This document shows positions 39,359 to 50,559 of a stretch of 64,000 bases of DNA, piece after piece. The DNA is taken from assembly GCF_000275845.1 (NCBI RefSeq), contig NW_006766889.1, positions 39,401-103,400 on the forward strand. Direction: 5' to 3'. A program made the translations under genes and the position numbers. This stretch comes from Dichomitus squalens LYAD-421 SS1 (taxonomy: Eukaryota; Basidiomycota; Agaricomycetes; Polyporales; Polyporaceae). Each line of letters opens with the position of its first letter. Position 1 is the stretch's first letter. A model generated the notes under the pieces. That model saw nothing but the letters and a program-made list of their open reading frames with translations. It searched no databases and was not told the DNA's origin.

Positions 39359-41526
39359 TTACAACTTCGCCTTTTCCCCTTCCGCCTTCTTGGCCGCCTT
39401 TGCCGCACGCTCCATCATTGCCCGTGTCTCCGTAGCGGCCTCCGCGAGATAGTGCTTGAGCTCGGCGGTGTTGCGCTTCAGGCTCGTGATCGTCCAGCGT
39501 ATGTAGTAGTCGCCGATCGAATACGAGAGGCCGTAGCCGTCGGGGACGACCTCGCCGTAGCCCCATCCGTCGAGGTAGGGCGACGAAAGCTGCGAGGTCG
39601 AGAGCTCCCAATGGCTCGTCTTGCTGAATGCCTCGTCTGTGTAGATATCGGGGACGGGCTCGCCCTCCTTGAGCGACTTCTTCAGGCCAAACAGATGCCG
39701 ATCGACGCCCTGGCCATCGGCGGCCCACGCAGCGTATTGCAGGTGGCGGGAGATCGCCTTGCGGAAGAGCGCGGCACGGTGCTCGTCCTGAAATACAAGT
39801 GTTCAGTACGCCGTGACCATTGTCGGCGAAGTCATACGAGGGGAGAGGACGTACGGTCTGGGTCGGGTCGAGCATCGCCTCCGCCCACGCCTTGCTCTCG
39901 TTGCTCGCTGAGCGGATGACCTCCGTCCGGCCGAACTGGTACTTGCGCGTCTGCGCGCTCTCGTAGCACACGCCCGGGCGGTTGAACATTTTGTGGAACG
40001 CGAGCTGCTTGACCAGCTGCGCCCACGCGTCGGGCGACGCCTTGAACGCCTTGATGTACTCCTTGCCGTAGCCCTCGTAGTGGAGGACTTCGAGGTCGTG
40101 CTTGGCGACGAGCGCGTCGAAGTTCTCCTCCGCCTGCGCGATGTACTCGCGCGTCTTGCCGTCGAGCGTGAACTGGAGCTCTTGCGGGGGCTCAAGCTCC
40201 GCGTTTGTCCCGGCGCCGTTGAGGTCGATCTTGCCCGCGGCGAGGGAGGCGAGGATGAACTCGTTGAGGCGGAGGGTAGGCGTGCCGTCCATGCAAGAGT
40301 GCTCGCCGAGGAACCCGGACTTGCCGTTCTCGAAAACGATCACTGCGATCCCAGGTGAGCGTTGGATTCGGAGGACGCAGCGCAAGGATGGTGCTTACGC
40401 TGATGCTTGTCGTAGAAACGGTTCCTGCCATCGCCAACCCAGCATGCCCAGCTAGCCTGTTCACGAGTGACGGGCTTGGTGTCGTCAAGAGCCACGACCA
40501 ATATCGCAGACTCAATGTCCTCCAGCGCGGCTGCATTTGATGGCGAGGCAGCAAGGAGGGCTGCGCGGGCCTGGCAACAATCCAAGTAAAATTTCGTAAT
40601 GCATTGGATGCCACAATCAAGTAGTACGTACGTCTGCCCAATTGTCACGATTTTCTGATGTGAGCGCACCAACAGGCGGCGCCTTCTCGTTACCCGCGAG
40701 CGCGATGACCTTCTCGATCTGCGCCTCTAGCTCCGGGGCGGACAGTTCGCGGCCGGATTTGTCCGCCAGCTGCACCTTGTAGAACTTGTTCTTGCGAACG
40801 AAGACGACGTGGTTGTGAGTCTTGGGATCGAACTTCTTGGCGGTATCCACAGGCTTCACAGGGTAGCGAGACGAGTGGAAGCTGCATCGCCCGGTCAGAA
40901 CGCGTCCTTTCGCCGGCCGGAGAGAGAAAAATACACACAGCCACTCATACGACTTCATCGCCAAAGGCGCGCCGCGGACCTTCTCCGGCTCGAGCTGTTC
41001 ACTGCGAGACGACATGTCACTCCCGCACCCGAACGCGACACTCCGCCGCACACACGCACCTCTCAACCAGATCCCTGAACGGCAAGATCGCCTTCAGCAG
41101 CTGCGCCGCCCGCTTCGCCTGCCCAGGCCGCGCCTTGTCGTCCAAATGGACGTAAAAGTAGCTCACGAACACCACGACCGGGTCGCGGTAGCCCATGTAC
41201 GCCGTCTCGTTCCACCAGTCCGCGAGCCAGTTCGCGGTGCCCGGCTGCGCCGCGCGCGCCTGCAGGCGCTCCTGCAGCACCCGCCCTTGCTCGGACTCGA
41301 CGAACTTGCGCACCGCCGCCTGCGTCTTGGCGAACTGCGCTGGGGTCACGTGCGGCTGCACCGTCTCGAGGTACTTCGCGGCGGTGGAAGAGAGGGAGGG
41401 GACGGGCAGACGGGGGAGGGAGGCTTCGTAGCGGAGCATGGGGCCGCGGCTGGGGTCGGCGACGTAGCCTGGGGGGACATCGGACTTGCGAGGCGCGGAG
41501 GTGGTGAGGGCGCGTGGTTTTGACAT
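39359..41526 (-). CDS. CAT2: Carnitine O-acetyltransferase, peroxisomal signal AKL
   Basis: The enzyme transfers acetyl groups between CoA and carnitine, exporting acetyl units from peroxisomes and mitochondria. ATG 41526 starts MSKPRALTTSAPRKSDVPPG. Next come MLRYEASLPRLPVPSLSSTA, NWLADWWNETAYMGYRDPVV, FHSSRYPVKPVDTAKKFDPK, HNHVVFVRKNKFYKVQL and REQASWACWVGDGRNRFYDK. The active-site block is GFLGEHSCMDGTPTLRLNEF, where the first His is catalytic, followed by YGKEYIKAFKASPDAWAQLV, LAFHKMFNRPGVCYESAQTR, TEVIRSASNESKAWAEAML and YLDGWGYGEVVPDGYGLSYS. The C-terminus is GEKAKL, and Ala-Lys-Leu is a PTS1. An upstream in-frame ATG at 41619 would add about 31 residues, and dual targeting by alternative starts is known for this enzyme in fungi. 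Six or so short introns are inferred. The gene looks intact. Confidence 0.9.
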
Positions 41527-44047
41527 TGTGGGTCTATGAGACTGTGTGGGGGTCAGTGAGGTTCGTACAAATGCGGGCTTGTCGGCAGCAAAAAGAGATA
41601 GACTGTATACTGGATGCACGGACGACCGCGCCTGCCCAGCGCGAGATGACTACGCCGTCGCTTGGACGCACACACAGGCTTCCGGCAGAGCAGAGGATAG
41701 CGTACCTGGATGGCAGGACTGCAGAGCTGGTCGATGCACGCGGGTCTCAGTAGAGAGGCGTGTACGATTTGTGTAGGAACGGACGTACGGCCTCCATGAA
41801 TCATGCCTTGCACACCCTTCCAGGAACGGAAATGGGACGGCCTCGTTCAATCTCGCTCTCAACACGACAGAATCACAAGGCAGCAGAGGGATCTGCGACG
41901 ATGTCCGAGGCAAGCAGCATAACTATGAAGTTGGAGCACTACCCAATGGCAGATGCCACGCAGTCGCAACAGATGAAAAATAGGATCAAACGAGGATGTC
42001 GGGGAGAGACGTCCCGAAGCTGTTGTGTATATAGCCATGAGTATTCCCTATGGGATCGTGTGCACGAAGGCCTATTCCCAGGCTGCACGCGAATCGACCC
42101 GGGCCTCGTAGCCTTCCGCTAGCGTCCCAGGGATGCTCACTTCCCACAACACTCTCATGCATGTGGCCTCTCCGGCGAAATGCGAGCTTCCACCGGTCGT
42201 TTACCACCCCTCCCATCTAGCCCGCCTTTCGCGCGCACAATATATAGATGCAGACAGAAGCGCAGAAGCAGGATCGACGTACCAAAAGCAATCGAGACCG
42301 AGCGGAAGCCGTACGGCGCGTGGACTGAGAGAACATAAAGCGTTCCGTCCTTCGGCGTGTGGAGGGTATTGGGCAGCTAGCAGAAAGTGCGTCGACTGTC
42401 TGCAGCGGCCGATCGCAGGGTCTTATGGGCGGACTTGGAGGGGAAGTCGGGATTGCGTCGGTATACGGACGGGGAGTTAGAGTGGGGTATTCCGTGCGCG
42501 GGGGGATGCACTAATACTAGCTGAGCCACGATCTAGACGGCAAGAGAGGATAATCAGACGAGTAGATAGTCTAGCAGAGCAACATCGCTCAGCGTGGTGC
42601 CGCGAACGAGGTGAACGGTGACGACCGCGCGCCCTGAGGCGGCCCCGCATATGTACTGGTCTCCGGCAACTGGCCACCCCGCATCCGGCACGTCGCGATT
42701 GATCTTCACGAGCTTTGAGTAGTCCCCCGCCGGCAGATGTCCACAGCCGACCAATCCCGCTTTTCTTGGCCGACGGGCCCTTCGTGAACTTTCGTCGGAT
42801 GTCTCGGACCATCATGCCGAGACGCAGCCAGCTGTGCGCTCGCGCGTTGCGGTTCTTTGGTACATAGTACTGATTCGACTTCGTAGTACAGTGAGATGTA
42901 AGCGCTTGGAATGTCTCGCTCTAATCCGAGCCGCCAGTCACCCGAGTCTGCCAACGGATTTGTGTGATGAGCATAAATGAACACTCCAGCTATATGCGAT
43001 GGATAGCATTGGGTAGAGAGCCCAACGAAGTAGCAGTCACGCAGCATATAGATGGACATGTCAGCCACAGGACCTCAAGGAGCAGAAACTGGCCACATAA
43101 TCACCGAAATAACAAGTGGCACTGGCTAAGACAAGTCCTCGTCACTATCTTCAACATCGTCATTACCACACGATAGCTGGGCTCCGAGCGACCTCATGAA
43201 GCTGCTCACGTTTTCAGATGTATGAGATCGGGATCCGAGCATTGTCGCACCCGACATGGACAGAAAAGAGCCTGCCTGTTTGCGTTGGACCTATTGCAGG
43301 TTGATCAAATATCTCGACGTGAGGATAGAATCACGATACTTCCATCCCCCATGTCGCCAGTAGAGACGGGTCTTTTAAATATCGGGTTGTGCCACAAACC
43401 TGCGTCTCTTCTCTTCTTGCTGTGAACCTACACCCAAGGGGGTCTGTTAGCCAGCCATCGTCTTTTCAAGGCCCTTCGGTTGCCTGATTTCACCGCGTCG
43501 TGAGCCTACCTCCATCAGACCCTGCTCTCCGCTAGAGGTGGTTGCGTGTTCGGTTGGCACGAAGCGCACCGACGCATCCAAGACCCTAATTGACAGATGT
43601 TCAAGACGGTAGATTCTGTCGCTCATAGCTGTCTTTTCGCCCGCAGAAGCCCCAACGGTGACTCATGAGTCGCCAGATGACCTGGTATTTCAAAAAGTGA
43701 TGCGACGAGGGACGGTTTTCGACCTTGGTACGAGTGACGAATGGATCGCATGGGAAGATGCTGAAAGCATCGAGGCAAAATATGCGAGGTCGCCGGTGTG
43801 GCACGTATCGCACGCACGTCCAGATGAACCTCGGAAAAGCCCCAGGTTCACTGCTTCCCTCAAGGCCTCAACCCTGTCCACAACCACCTAATGGACACAA
43901 CCGCCACCCAATATCCGCCAAGAAGCAGTGGGTTTGATTCTATACAAGTGAAAGGTGTCCGCCAGGGAGGTTTCGTCGCAGCCGTTGGCAAAAGCTGAAT
44001 AAAGAAACTTACATACTCAATACGACATCCAACGTCCAGTCTGAAGC
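41527..44047. other. Gene-poor interval, 2.5 kb
   Basis: No complete gene was recognised. A minus-strand frame at 42554-42754 looks coding and is listed separately. Other open frames overlap on both strands and lack motifs. No transposon ends or RNA genes were seen. Confidence 0.4.
42554..42754 (-). CDS. Possible orphan last exon, unknown protein
   Basis: The minus strand reads PAGDYSKLVKINRDVPDAGW, then PVAGDQYICGAASGRAVVTV, then HLVRGTTLSDVALLDYLLV and a stop at 42554. The composition, GC-ending codons and balanced residues look like real coding sequence, but no family is recognised. An upstream exon (region 42760-43070) is not clear. It may be the 3' end of an unmodelled gene, a remnant, or chance. 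Confidence 0.25.
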   Translation of the reverse strand: MVGCGHLPAGDYSKLVKINRDVPDAGWPVAGDQYICGAASGRAVVTVHLVRGTTLSDVALLDYLLV

Positions 44048-46436
44048 TCACGGACACAACTTCGTAGCCACCTCCTCAACCAGCTTCCGAACCTCAGGCT
44101 TCTGCACCCCGTTCTCCCCGCGACCGCCCTTCTCGAGCTTGCTCTTGAGGGTATCTCGCGCCTGCAGCACCTCGAGCAGAGGCCCCAGCTGGCCTTCGTA
44201 CGACGGCGACAGCCGCAGCAAGAACGCAAGCGCGGCGACCAGTCGATGGACTGAGCCGTACAGACATCAGCGATCCACGAGCGGCGAGAACGAGCAAAAT
44301 CCACCACTCACCGACTTCCTCGCTCTGGACCTCGTTCGAGAGCGCCTCCAACACCGCACTCGCCAGCTCTGCTTCCCACTCCTCGTCCTCCTCCACTGCC
44401 ACAGGCACCGCACCCGCGGTCGGGCCCCTCAGCTTCTCGACCCTGCTCTTCTGCAGCGCCGCCGCGACGTTGAACGTCAGGCTCGCCGCGGCCGTCCGCA
44501 CCGCCGCGTCCTCGTGCAGGAGCGTCGACACTACAATGCGCGTCACCTGCGGCCGCTTGCCCGCGGGCGGCGCACGGGAGAGGAGCCCGCGGGAGAGCGT
44601 CGGGTGTGCGAAGCCGTTCGCGAGCAGGCGGAGGACGGTGAGGATATAATTGCGTCCTGAGGACTTCTGCGCGGGGTCGGACGAGTCAAGCGCTTCGAGT
44701 GCTTTGTCAAGCAGGGCCTGTAGGGCGTCGGGATTTGTCGTCGTAGCGAGCCAGTTGGCGACAATGGAGTCATCGACCACAGCGAGCCGCCACATGTCGA
44801 CTAGAGGGAAGAGCTGGACAGGCGGGAGGGCGTTCACGAGGCTCTTGGTCGCGGTGGTGAAGCTGGTCAGTAATTGCGGCGTAGCGGGGATGGCTGGTTT
44901 CTTCGCTTCCGCGGACTTCTCTTGGAACCGGGACTTCAGGTAAGGAAGAACCGCGCTTACAATGGCTTGTTTCGCAGTCTGCAAGTCTGCTGATGAAGAC
45001 GCGGCATCGATGGAAGCAACCAGCTTGGCCGATACGGTGTCTAAAGGAGGAATCTGCTGGAATAAAATAGGGTTCATAGAGAGCGCCTCGACAGCAGGGA
45101 GTGATAACTTCGTATGAGGATGTGCTAAATGACCTTGGTCAGCACCCACTCGCGCGGATGGACAAGAGCACATACGAGGGAAGGCTTGATAGAGAAGCAG
45201 ATCAACCTGGGTACGCAATTCGGGAGCGTTCACGCCCTTCAGTTCGTGCTGCTTCTTCCCCTCGAGGAAGAACAAGAACGTAGGGGTAACCCGCACGCCC
45301 CATTCAGCGCCGGCCTGGCCTCCCGAACCCATCGCCATGTCCACCTTCACAAACGCTAGACGAGCGCCATCAACCCCATGCGTCTTCTGATGCGCGAGCT
45401 CCTCGAAGACAGGCTCGATCATCTTGCACGGACCACAGGTGGCTGAGGTGAAGTACACGACCGCAGCGCGATGAGACTGCAAAAGTCCGTGCAGCGAAGA
45501 GGAATTTGTGCAGATGTGAATAGGCGCGGCCACCGTTGAGCTGCCGGGGACGGGAGCGCGAGGAAGAGACGTTGGAGCGGAGAGGGAACCAGTAGATTGC
45601 GCTTGAGACGCGACGGCTTGCAGTAGAGCAGATGCCAGCGCAGGATTCGGAGACGCAGACGCGGCTTGCTGGAGTGCAGCGGCGTTTGGTGCTGGGGGCG
45701 GTGTGGGCGCCGCTCCCGGGAAAGGGCGACGGAACATTGCGTCTATGGTTGGGCGGAGAGCAGCTCCGAAGGGCGTAGAGAGGAAGTCGGATGGAAGATC
45801 TTTCGATTCACATGAGACTGTGAAGGTCAATGAGACCAGACACGCACGCACCTTTGATCCACGACGGTATAGATCCTCCCGTAAGGAACCCGACGCAATC
45901 GTTGGTGAACGAGTTGCAATTGAAGTCTGCTCTGAGGTGAGCATGCACAGAGTGTAGCTTTCGTAATCGACCTACCTAGTAGATGGTACTAGAAGTCTAT
46001 GTCAGATAGCTTTTCAGGATTTATGGCAGAGGATTCTCACTTTGTCTGCCGTATAGTGACTACTAATCTCGTTGAGGTACTCATCGAAAGTCTCTTCATC
46101 TATGGCAGTCTCTCCCATATCTACTACTTGCAGGGGCCTCCCAAGCTGCAGCTCAGTCAGCGACATAGTCGGGGTAAAGTAAAGTAGAGGGAGTACACAC
46201 ATGAGATTGGCCGGGTGCTGTGATCAAGATACCCTGGCCATAGAATACTTCCTTCCCAAAGACAACTACCGAAGTATGCCTGCGCTTCATTCGTATCACC
46301 TCGGTCTGTGTGCTACAACAACAATGCTGGAGCTTGCGTACCAGATTCCGTCGATCTGCCTCCCAGTGAGCTGCCGGGACAATTGTTTGGCAAGGCCATT
46401 GCTGAGATCGTAGACGTAGAGCTGGACTTTCGACAT
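44048..46436 (-). CDS. PPPDE peptidase - thioredoxin - PUL domain protein
   Basis: This is a three-domain protein of about 640 residues. ATG 46436 starts MSKVQLYVYDLSNGLAKQLS. The PPPDE (DeSI-type deubiquitinase/deSUMOylase) domain holds the likely catalytic His in DGIWHTSVVVFGKEVFYGQG and the catalytic Cys in FNCNSFTNDCVGFLTGGSIP. After a Pro/Ala/Ser-rich linker comes a thioredoxin domain with the active-site motif CGPC (AVVYFTSATCGPCKMIEPVF) and WGVRVTPTFLFFLEGKK. The C-terminal half is a helical repeat of PUL type (PPVQLFPLVDMWRLAVVDDS, NYILTVLRLLANGFAHPTLS, HEDAAVRTAAASLTFNVAAA), the Doa1/PLAA domain that binds Cdc48. It stops at KLCP, 44048. The combination points to a ubiquitin- or SUMO-protease acting with Cdc48. 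The architecture is known in fungi; the specific substrate is not. Several short introns occur. Confidence 0.85.
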
Positions 46437-46858
46437 CTAATGTCTAGAGAAGATGTGTGAAGCAGCAAAGAGAGATGAAGCAGAGCGTAGATGGAGGTTG
46501 TATAGAGGAACAGTCTAGAGTACGGCCGGGAGAGGACGCGTCTGTACCTGGCATGATCGAAAGAGCGAGAAAGGCAACGCGTCGCGATGACGTACTCGCG
46601 GCGCGCACTGTACCTGATTTTGTAATGATTATATCGTCCTATATGGGCGTCTACGATACTCCTACATATCACCACGGTCTTTACCTGGGCACCGCTCGAT
46701 GCGCTGCGACAGCCACAAGGCTCACCGCACTCAAAGTCTAAGCCGGCGGAGCTTTCAAGCACGTTTGAGGAATGCTCGAGAAATTCAGGTGAATATCATT
46801 ACAGTAAGTCATTGACTTCTCATCCCTCAAGGCCTCATAATCCGGCGCATAGCTTCCC
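46437..46858. other. Intergenic, 0.4 kb
   Basis: This is the promoter of the PPPDE gene and the 3' flank of the RidA gene, both on minus. No feature was recognised. Confidence 0.4.
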
Positions 46859-47408
46859 TCAGGGAAGTTCGGCAATGCACTCGATCTCCACATCAGCACC
46901 AAGAGGGAGGGCCGCGACACCGATGCAAGTGCGTGCAGGGGGGTTCGTAGGGAAGTACTATCGGACGTCCAAAGCGTCAACAACCGTGTTGAGGAACAGC
47001 CGGGGAGGGCTTACTTCTTGGTAGACCTCGTTCAGCGGCGCGAAGTCACGCTGGAGGTTCGTGAGGAAGATGTTGACCTTCAGAACAGAGTCACGGGTGA
47101 CACCTGCCCCCTTGAGGACTTTGGTGAGGTTGTCGAGGGCAGCGCGCTGTGGCGGCCGCGAGTCGTGAGCCGTGTGGCCACAAGTCTGATGCAAATGGAG
47201 CACTCACGGTTTGCGCCTGGACACCACCCTCGACGAGCTTGAACTCGCGGTCAATCCCAATGCTACCCGAGACATAGATCGTCTTCCCGGAGATGATGGC
47301 CTGGGCTACAAGTCTGTTAGACCTACGCTGCTCGGTCTCTCATTCATGCTCACAGTAGATGGGGAGAGGGGGGTTGGCCTCCTCGGTGAAAACGACCTGC
47401 TTCGTCAT
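46859..47408 (-). CDS. RidA/YjgF/Mmf1 family reactive-imine deaminase
   Basis: This is a small enzyme that hydrolyses reactive enamine/imine by-products of pyridoxal-phosphate enzymes. ATG 47408 begins MTKQVVFTEEANPPLPI. Exons continue with YSQAIISGKTIYVSGSIGID, REFKLVEGGVQAQT, QRAALDNLTKVLKGAGVTRD, SVLKVNIFLTNLQRDFAPLN, EVYQE and then TNPPARTCIGVAALPLGADV ending EIECIAELP. The conserved Arg that binds the substrate carboxylate is in PARTCIGV, and the glycine-rich GSIG segment and the final Glu are present. Length is about 130 residues, as usual. At least four introns split this short gene. No mitochondrial presequence is evident at this start, so it may be the cytosolic form. Confidence 0.88.
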
Positions 47409-48116
47409 GCTGATGGAGATGCCGAGGGTCTGGTTGGAACAGCAAAGCTTCGAATCCGTCAGGTACGGCAAAGGCCCTTCTTATATAAGTACGGGAGGTC
47501 CAGTGGAATCTCGATCATCTGAGGAATGCTATCGAGTTGAAATGAATACCCAGTCGGGCCCGTTATCGATGGCATTCCAGGTCATCCGCCCAGATGACGA
47601 AGAAAGACGCTGGAGAAGCTCGCGACTAAACACGACACTGTAGTTTGGCGGTTCGTTCGCCCAAATGTTCAGTTTGTAGGCTCAGGTGTCGCATACGCAC
47701 AGGAACAAATATAGCGTGAGAGCGGACCGCGACGTTCGATGCAATCGACTCAAAGTTGAATTGACGCGAAACGGCCTAGCGCTTCCCCGGCCCGGACATG
47801 GATGAAAGACCCAGCGGGGCATTCAGGTTGCGAATGCCCACGGCAATGTGAGTACCAAGCCAAGCCTTGAGGGTTACACACCATCCATCAAACACATGAC
47901 AGCGACAAAGAATTTCTTACCATTTAAAGAGCTGGATAAAGAGGCTGAACTGCGAGGCTGGAGGCATCGAACAGATTGACCATGGTCGAGAGGGGCAGGA
48001 CTGCTGGGCGGCTACGGGCGATCGGGGTTGGCGCCGTTGACGGGGACGCGTGTGGCTGAGAATCTTGAGAGCAAAAACTGCACAGCGACTGTACAGGTCC
48101 GTGCAGCCTCCCGTCG
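47409..48116. promoter_or_regulatory. Divergent promoter region (RidA / H1-like gene)
   Basis: This 0.7 kb lies between genes transcribed away from each other. No coding sequence or clear core-promoter element was recognised. Confidence 0.4.
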
Positions 48117-50559
48117 ATGGTCGACACTACCGACCCATCCCTGCCTCCTGTGGGCTCTTCCGCACAAAACGGTACAGGTACCTTACGCCGCCATTATAAC
48201 CTATCTACTCTCTTGCTCACATCGCCTTAGCCGAGAACGCACTCGCTTCGTCTTCGTCGTCGAGCGCAACACCTGATCGCAATGCTAGTACCCAGGATGA
48301 CTCCAAAACGGCTGCGTCCGCACAGAGCTCAGATGCGCATGCAGTCATCGGCACTAAGCGAACATACCTGAGCCTCCTGCCCCAGGAACAGATCATTGAG
48401 ATCTGCCTGCTATTTGAGCCCCATGTCCCGCCGAACGTGAGGACGTCCGTCTGGCCCGCCGACCTAAAAGCCGCTATCCTTGAGCTGAAGGAAAAGGCCC
48501 CGTTCTTGAACAAGTCGTCCAAGCTTCCTCCGCAGTCTAACCAGAATGTCCATGCCCCCCTCGTTACTCCGGTGGCGAATGGCGTATTTCAGACCTCGCA
48601 AAATCCGACTGTGACCCCAACATCCACACATCAGGTACATCCGCCAGGGTTCTATGCATCTCCAGCCCCTCCGCCAGACCCGATACGAGTGGAGGTCCCG
48701 CCTATGGGTTCACTGCGAGAGGAGGCCAAAGAGAGCGCGAAAGCGAAGGCGAGTGTTCCCGACTCTTCTGTGAGTTCACATGCGCTATCCCCCGCCCCTC
48801 GAACCAACGGCGACTCGACGTCGTCAACCAGCCAAAACACACCCTGCGCTGCCCCTCCTCCCCATCCATCCGCGGCTGGCTCTCATTCTGGAACGCCTCA
48901 ATTGGGCCAGCCTCAACAAGCCATCCTCCACCCTCCCGCACCATATCCCTATGCGCATTACGGGTACGCTGTACCGCCGCAGCAAGCTCAGCAACCCGCA
49001 TACCCTCACGCACCTTACTACCCTCCTCCACCTGCCTATCCTCCGCACTATTCGTATCCCCACTATCCCCATCAACCGCCTCCGGGCTATCCTCCGCCTC
49101 CGCCAGGGCACACGCCACCTCCACCGCATCCTCCTGGCCAACTTTTTAGCTCGCAGCCCCTCATTCGCCCACCTGCACACCCACCTAACCCCCCGCCCCA
49201 GCCACCGCCGCCATCTGGCGAGGACCTTCCGTCGTACGAGGAGATGTTAGTCGAGGCCCTTATGGACTGCGGAGATGCCGAGGGTGTCGCACCGAAGGAT
49301 CTGTTCACCTGGATGGCCTCTCGGTATCCTCTGCAAACGAACTTCCGCCCCAGTGCGAGCCAGGCCCTGCAGAAGGCCTACAAGAGAGGGAGGTTCGAGA
49401 AGTTGGCCGGCGGAAAGTACAGGTTGAACCCCAACTGGGAAGGCGGCGCGGTACGTACGATCATTTGCATGCTGTAATACACGTAGCTTATTTCGGTCAA
49501 TCTCAGACGGCGAAACGGACGACAAGACGGCCACAGACGCTCGCGCAGACGACGTACGCGATGCATCACTCTCCCCCGCCGCCTCCTCCTCCTTTCACGC
49601 AAGCTCCTCTCCACCAACACAACCACCCAAACAACCAGCTCGCCCATGGACAACATCCCCCGCCCTACAACGGATACCAGTATCAGTATCCATACGGCCA
49701 CTATGCGGGGTATGCTCAGCCGCATCAACAGCAGCAGCAACAACCGCAACCCGTTCAGGAGAAGCGCGCCGAGCAGGCTCCATCACATCCCGCTCCTGCT
49801 GCTTCAAAAGCCCCTGCAAAGCCCGCGAGCGAAGAGAAGGACGAGGGCGACGCCTGGGAGGCCGCGCAACATATTCTCCAGGCCATCAACTTCGGCAACA
49901 TCGCGAGCGGGGGCGCAGACGCGTCGTCGGATCCCCATCCAGGCAGCTCATCCGGGTCTGGCGCGGTACTCCCGCCAAGCACCGCGGACGCTGGGGATAT
50001 CGACGCTGTGCTGAGCGCGCTTGCGGACGCTGCTGCCGCGGCGTCCAGCGCGGCGGAGCCGCGGACAACTCTAACGGACGACGAGCGCGCGTCGCTGCAG
50101 GCGCAGCTGGCGCTATTGGCTGCTCAGCTCACGGAGATCGCGGAGGCGGACGAGGACGAGGATGAGGCACCTGTCCCTCCCCTAGCGTCTGCGGGACCGA
50201 TCGTTTCAACGCATTCGGCGCAATCACCGGCGCTTCCCCTTCGACCCGCACACGGAGCGCCTCCTGAAAGCGACCGTCCGGTGTCACAACCTCCGCTTGT
50301 GCAACCTGCACCTCAATCCGCACCCGGACCTCCGAAGAGTGTCAATCTGCCCCCTCCTCCAATCGCAGCCTACTCGGGGACCCACCTCAGCTTTGACGTA
50401 AATGCGTTCCCCGAAGCCTTTCCTTCTACTGCACCCACACTCGCGAATGCCAGCGGGGCGCAGACAGATGTGTCCGAGCTGGGAGGGGAAGACAGCGACG
50501 ACGACGATATGGAGGACGTCGTCGTTCCGCTGCACGGCCACGATGTGCTACGGACATGA
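48117..50559 (+). CDS. Proline-rich protein with histone H1/H5-like winged-helix domain
   Basis: ATG 48117 opens a short exon (MVDTTDPSLPPVGSSAQN) joined to ENALASSSSSS. The N-terminal block KRTYLSLLPQEQIIEICLLF and VWPADLKAAILELKEKAPFL is helical and may mediate protein contacts. A very Pro/Tyr/His/Gln-rich region follows (PHAPYYPPPPAYPPHYSYPH). At 49230-49450 lies a winged-helix segment: SYEEMLVEALMDCGDAEGVA, PKDLFTWMASRYPLQTNFRP, ASQALQKAYKRGRFEKLAGG, KYRLNPNWEGGA. This has the linker-histone pattern of three helices, a basic wing and a GKYRLN end. After one intron the C-terminal half is again low-complexity, with poly-Gln, a helical part (SLQAQLALLAAQLTEIAEAD) and an acidic end. It is probably a chromatin-associated regulator rather than a core linker histone, given its about 780 residues. 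Confidence 0.7.
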
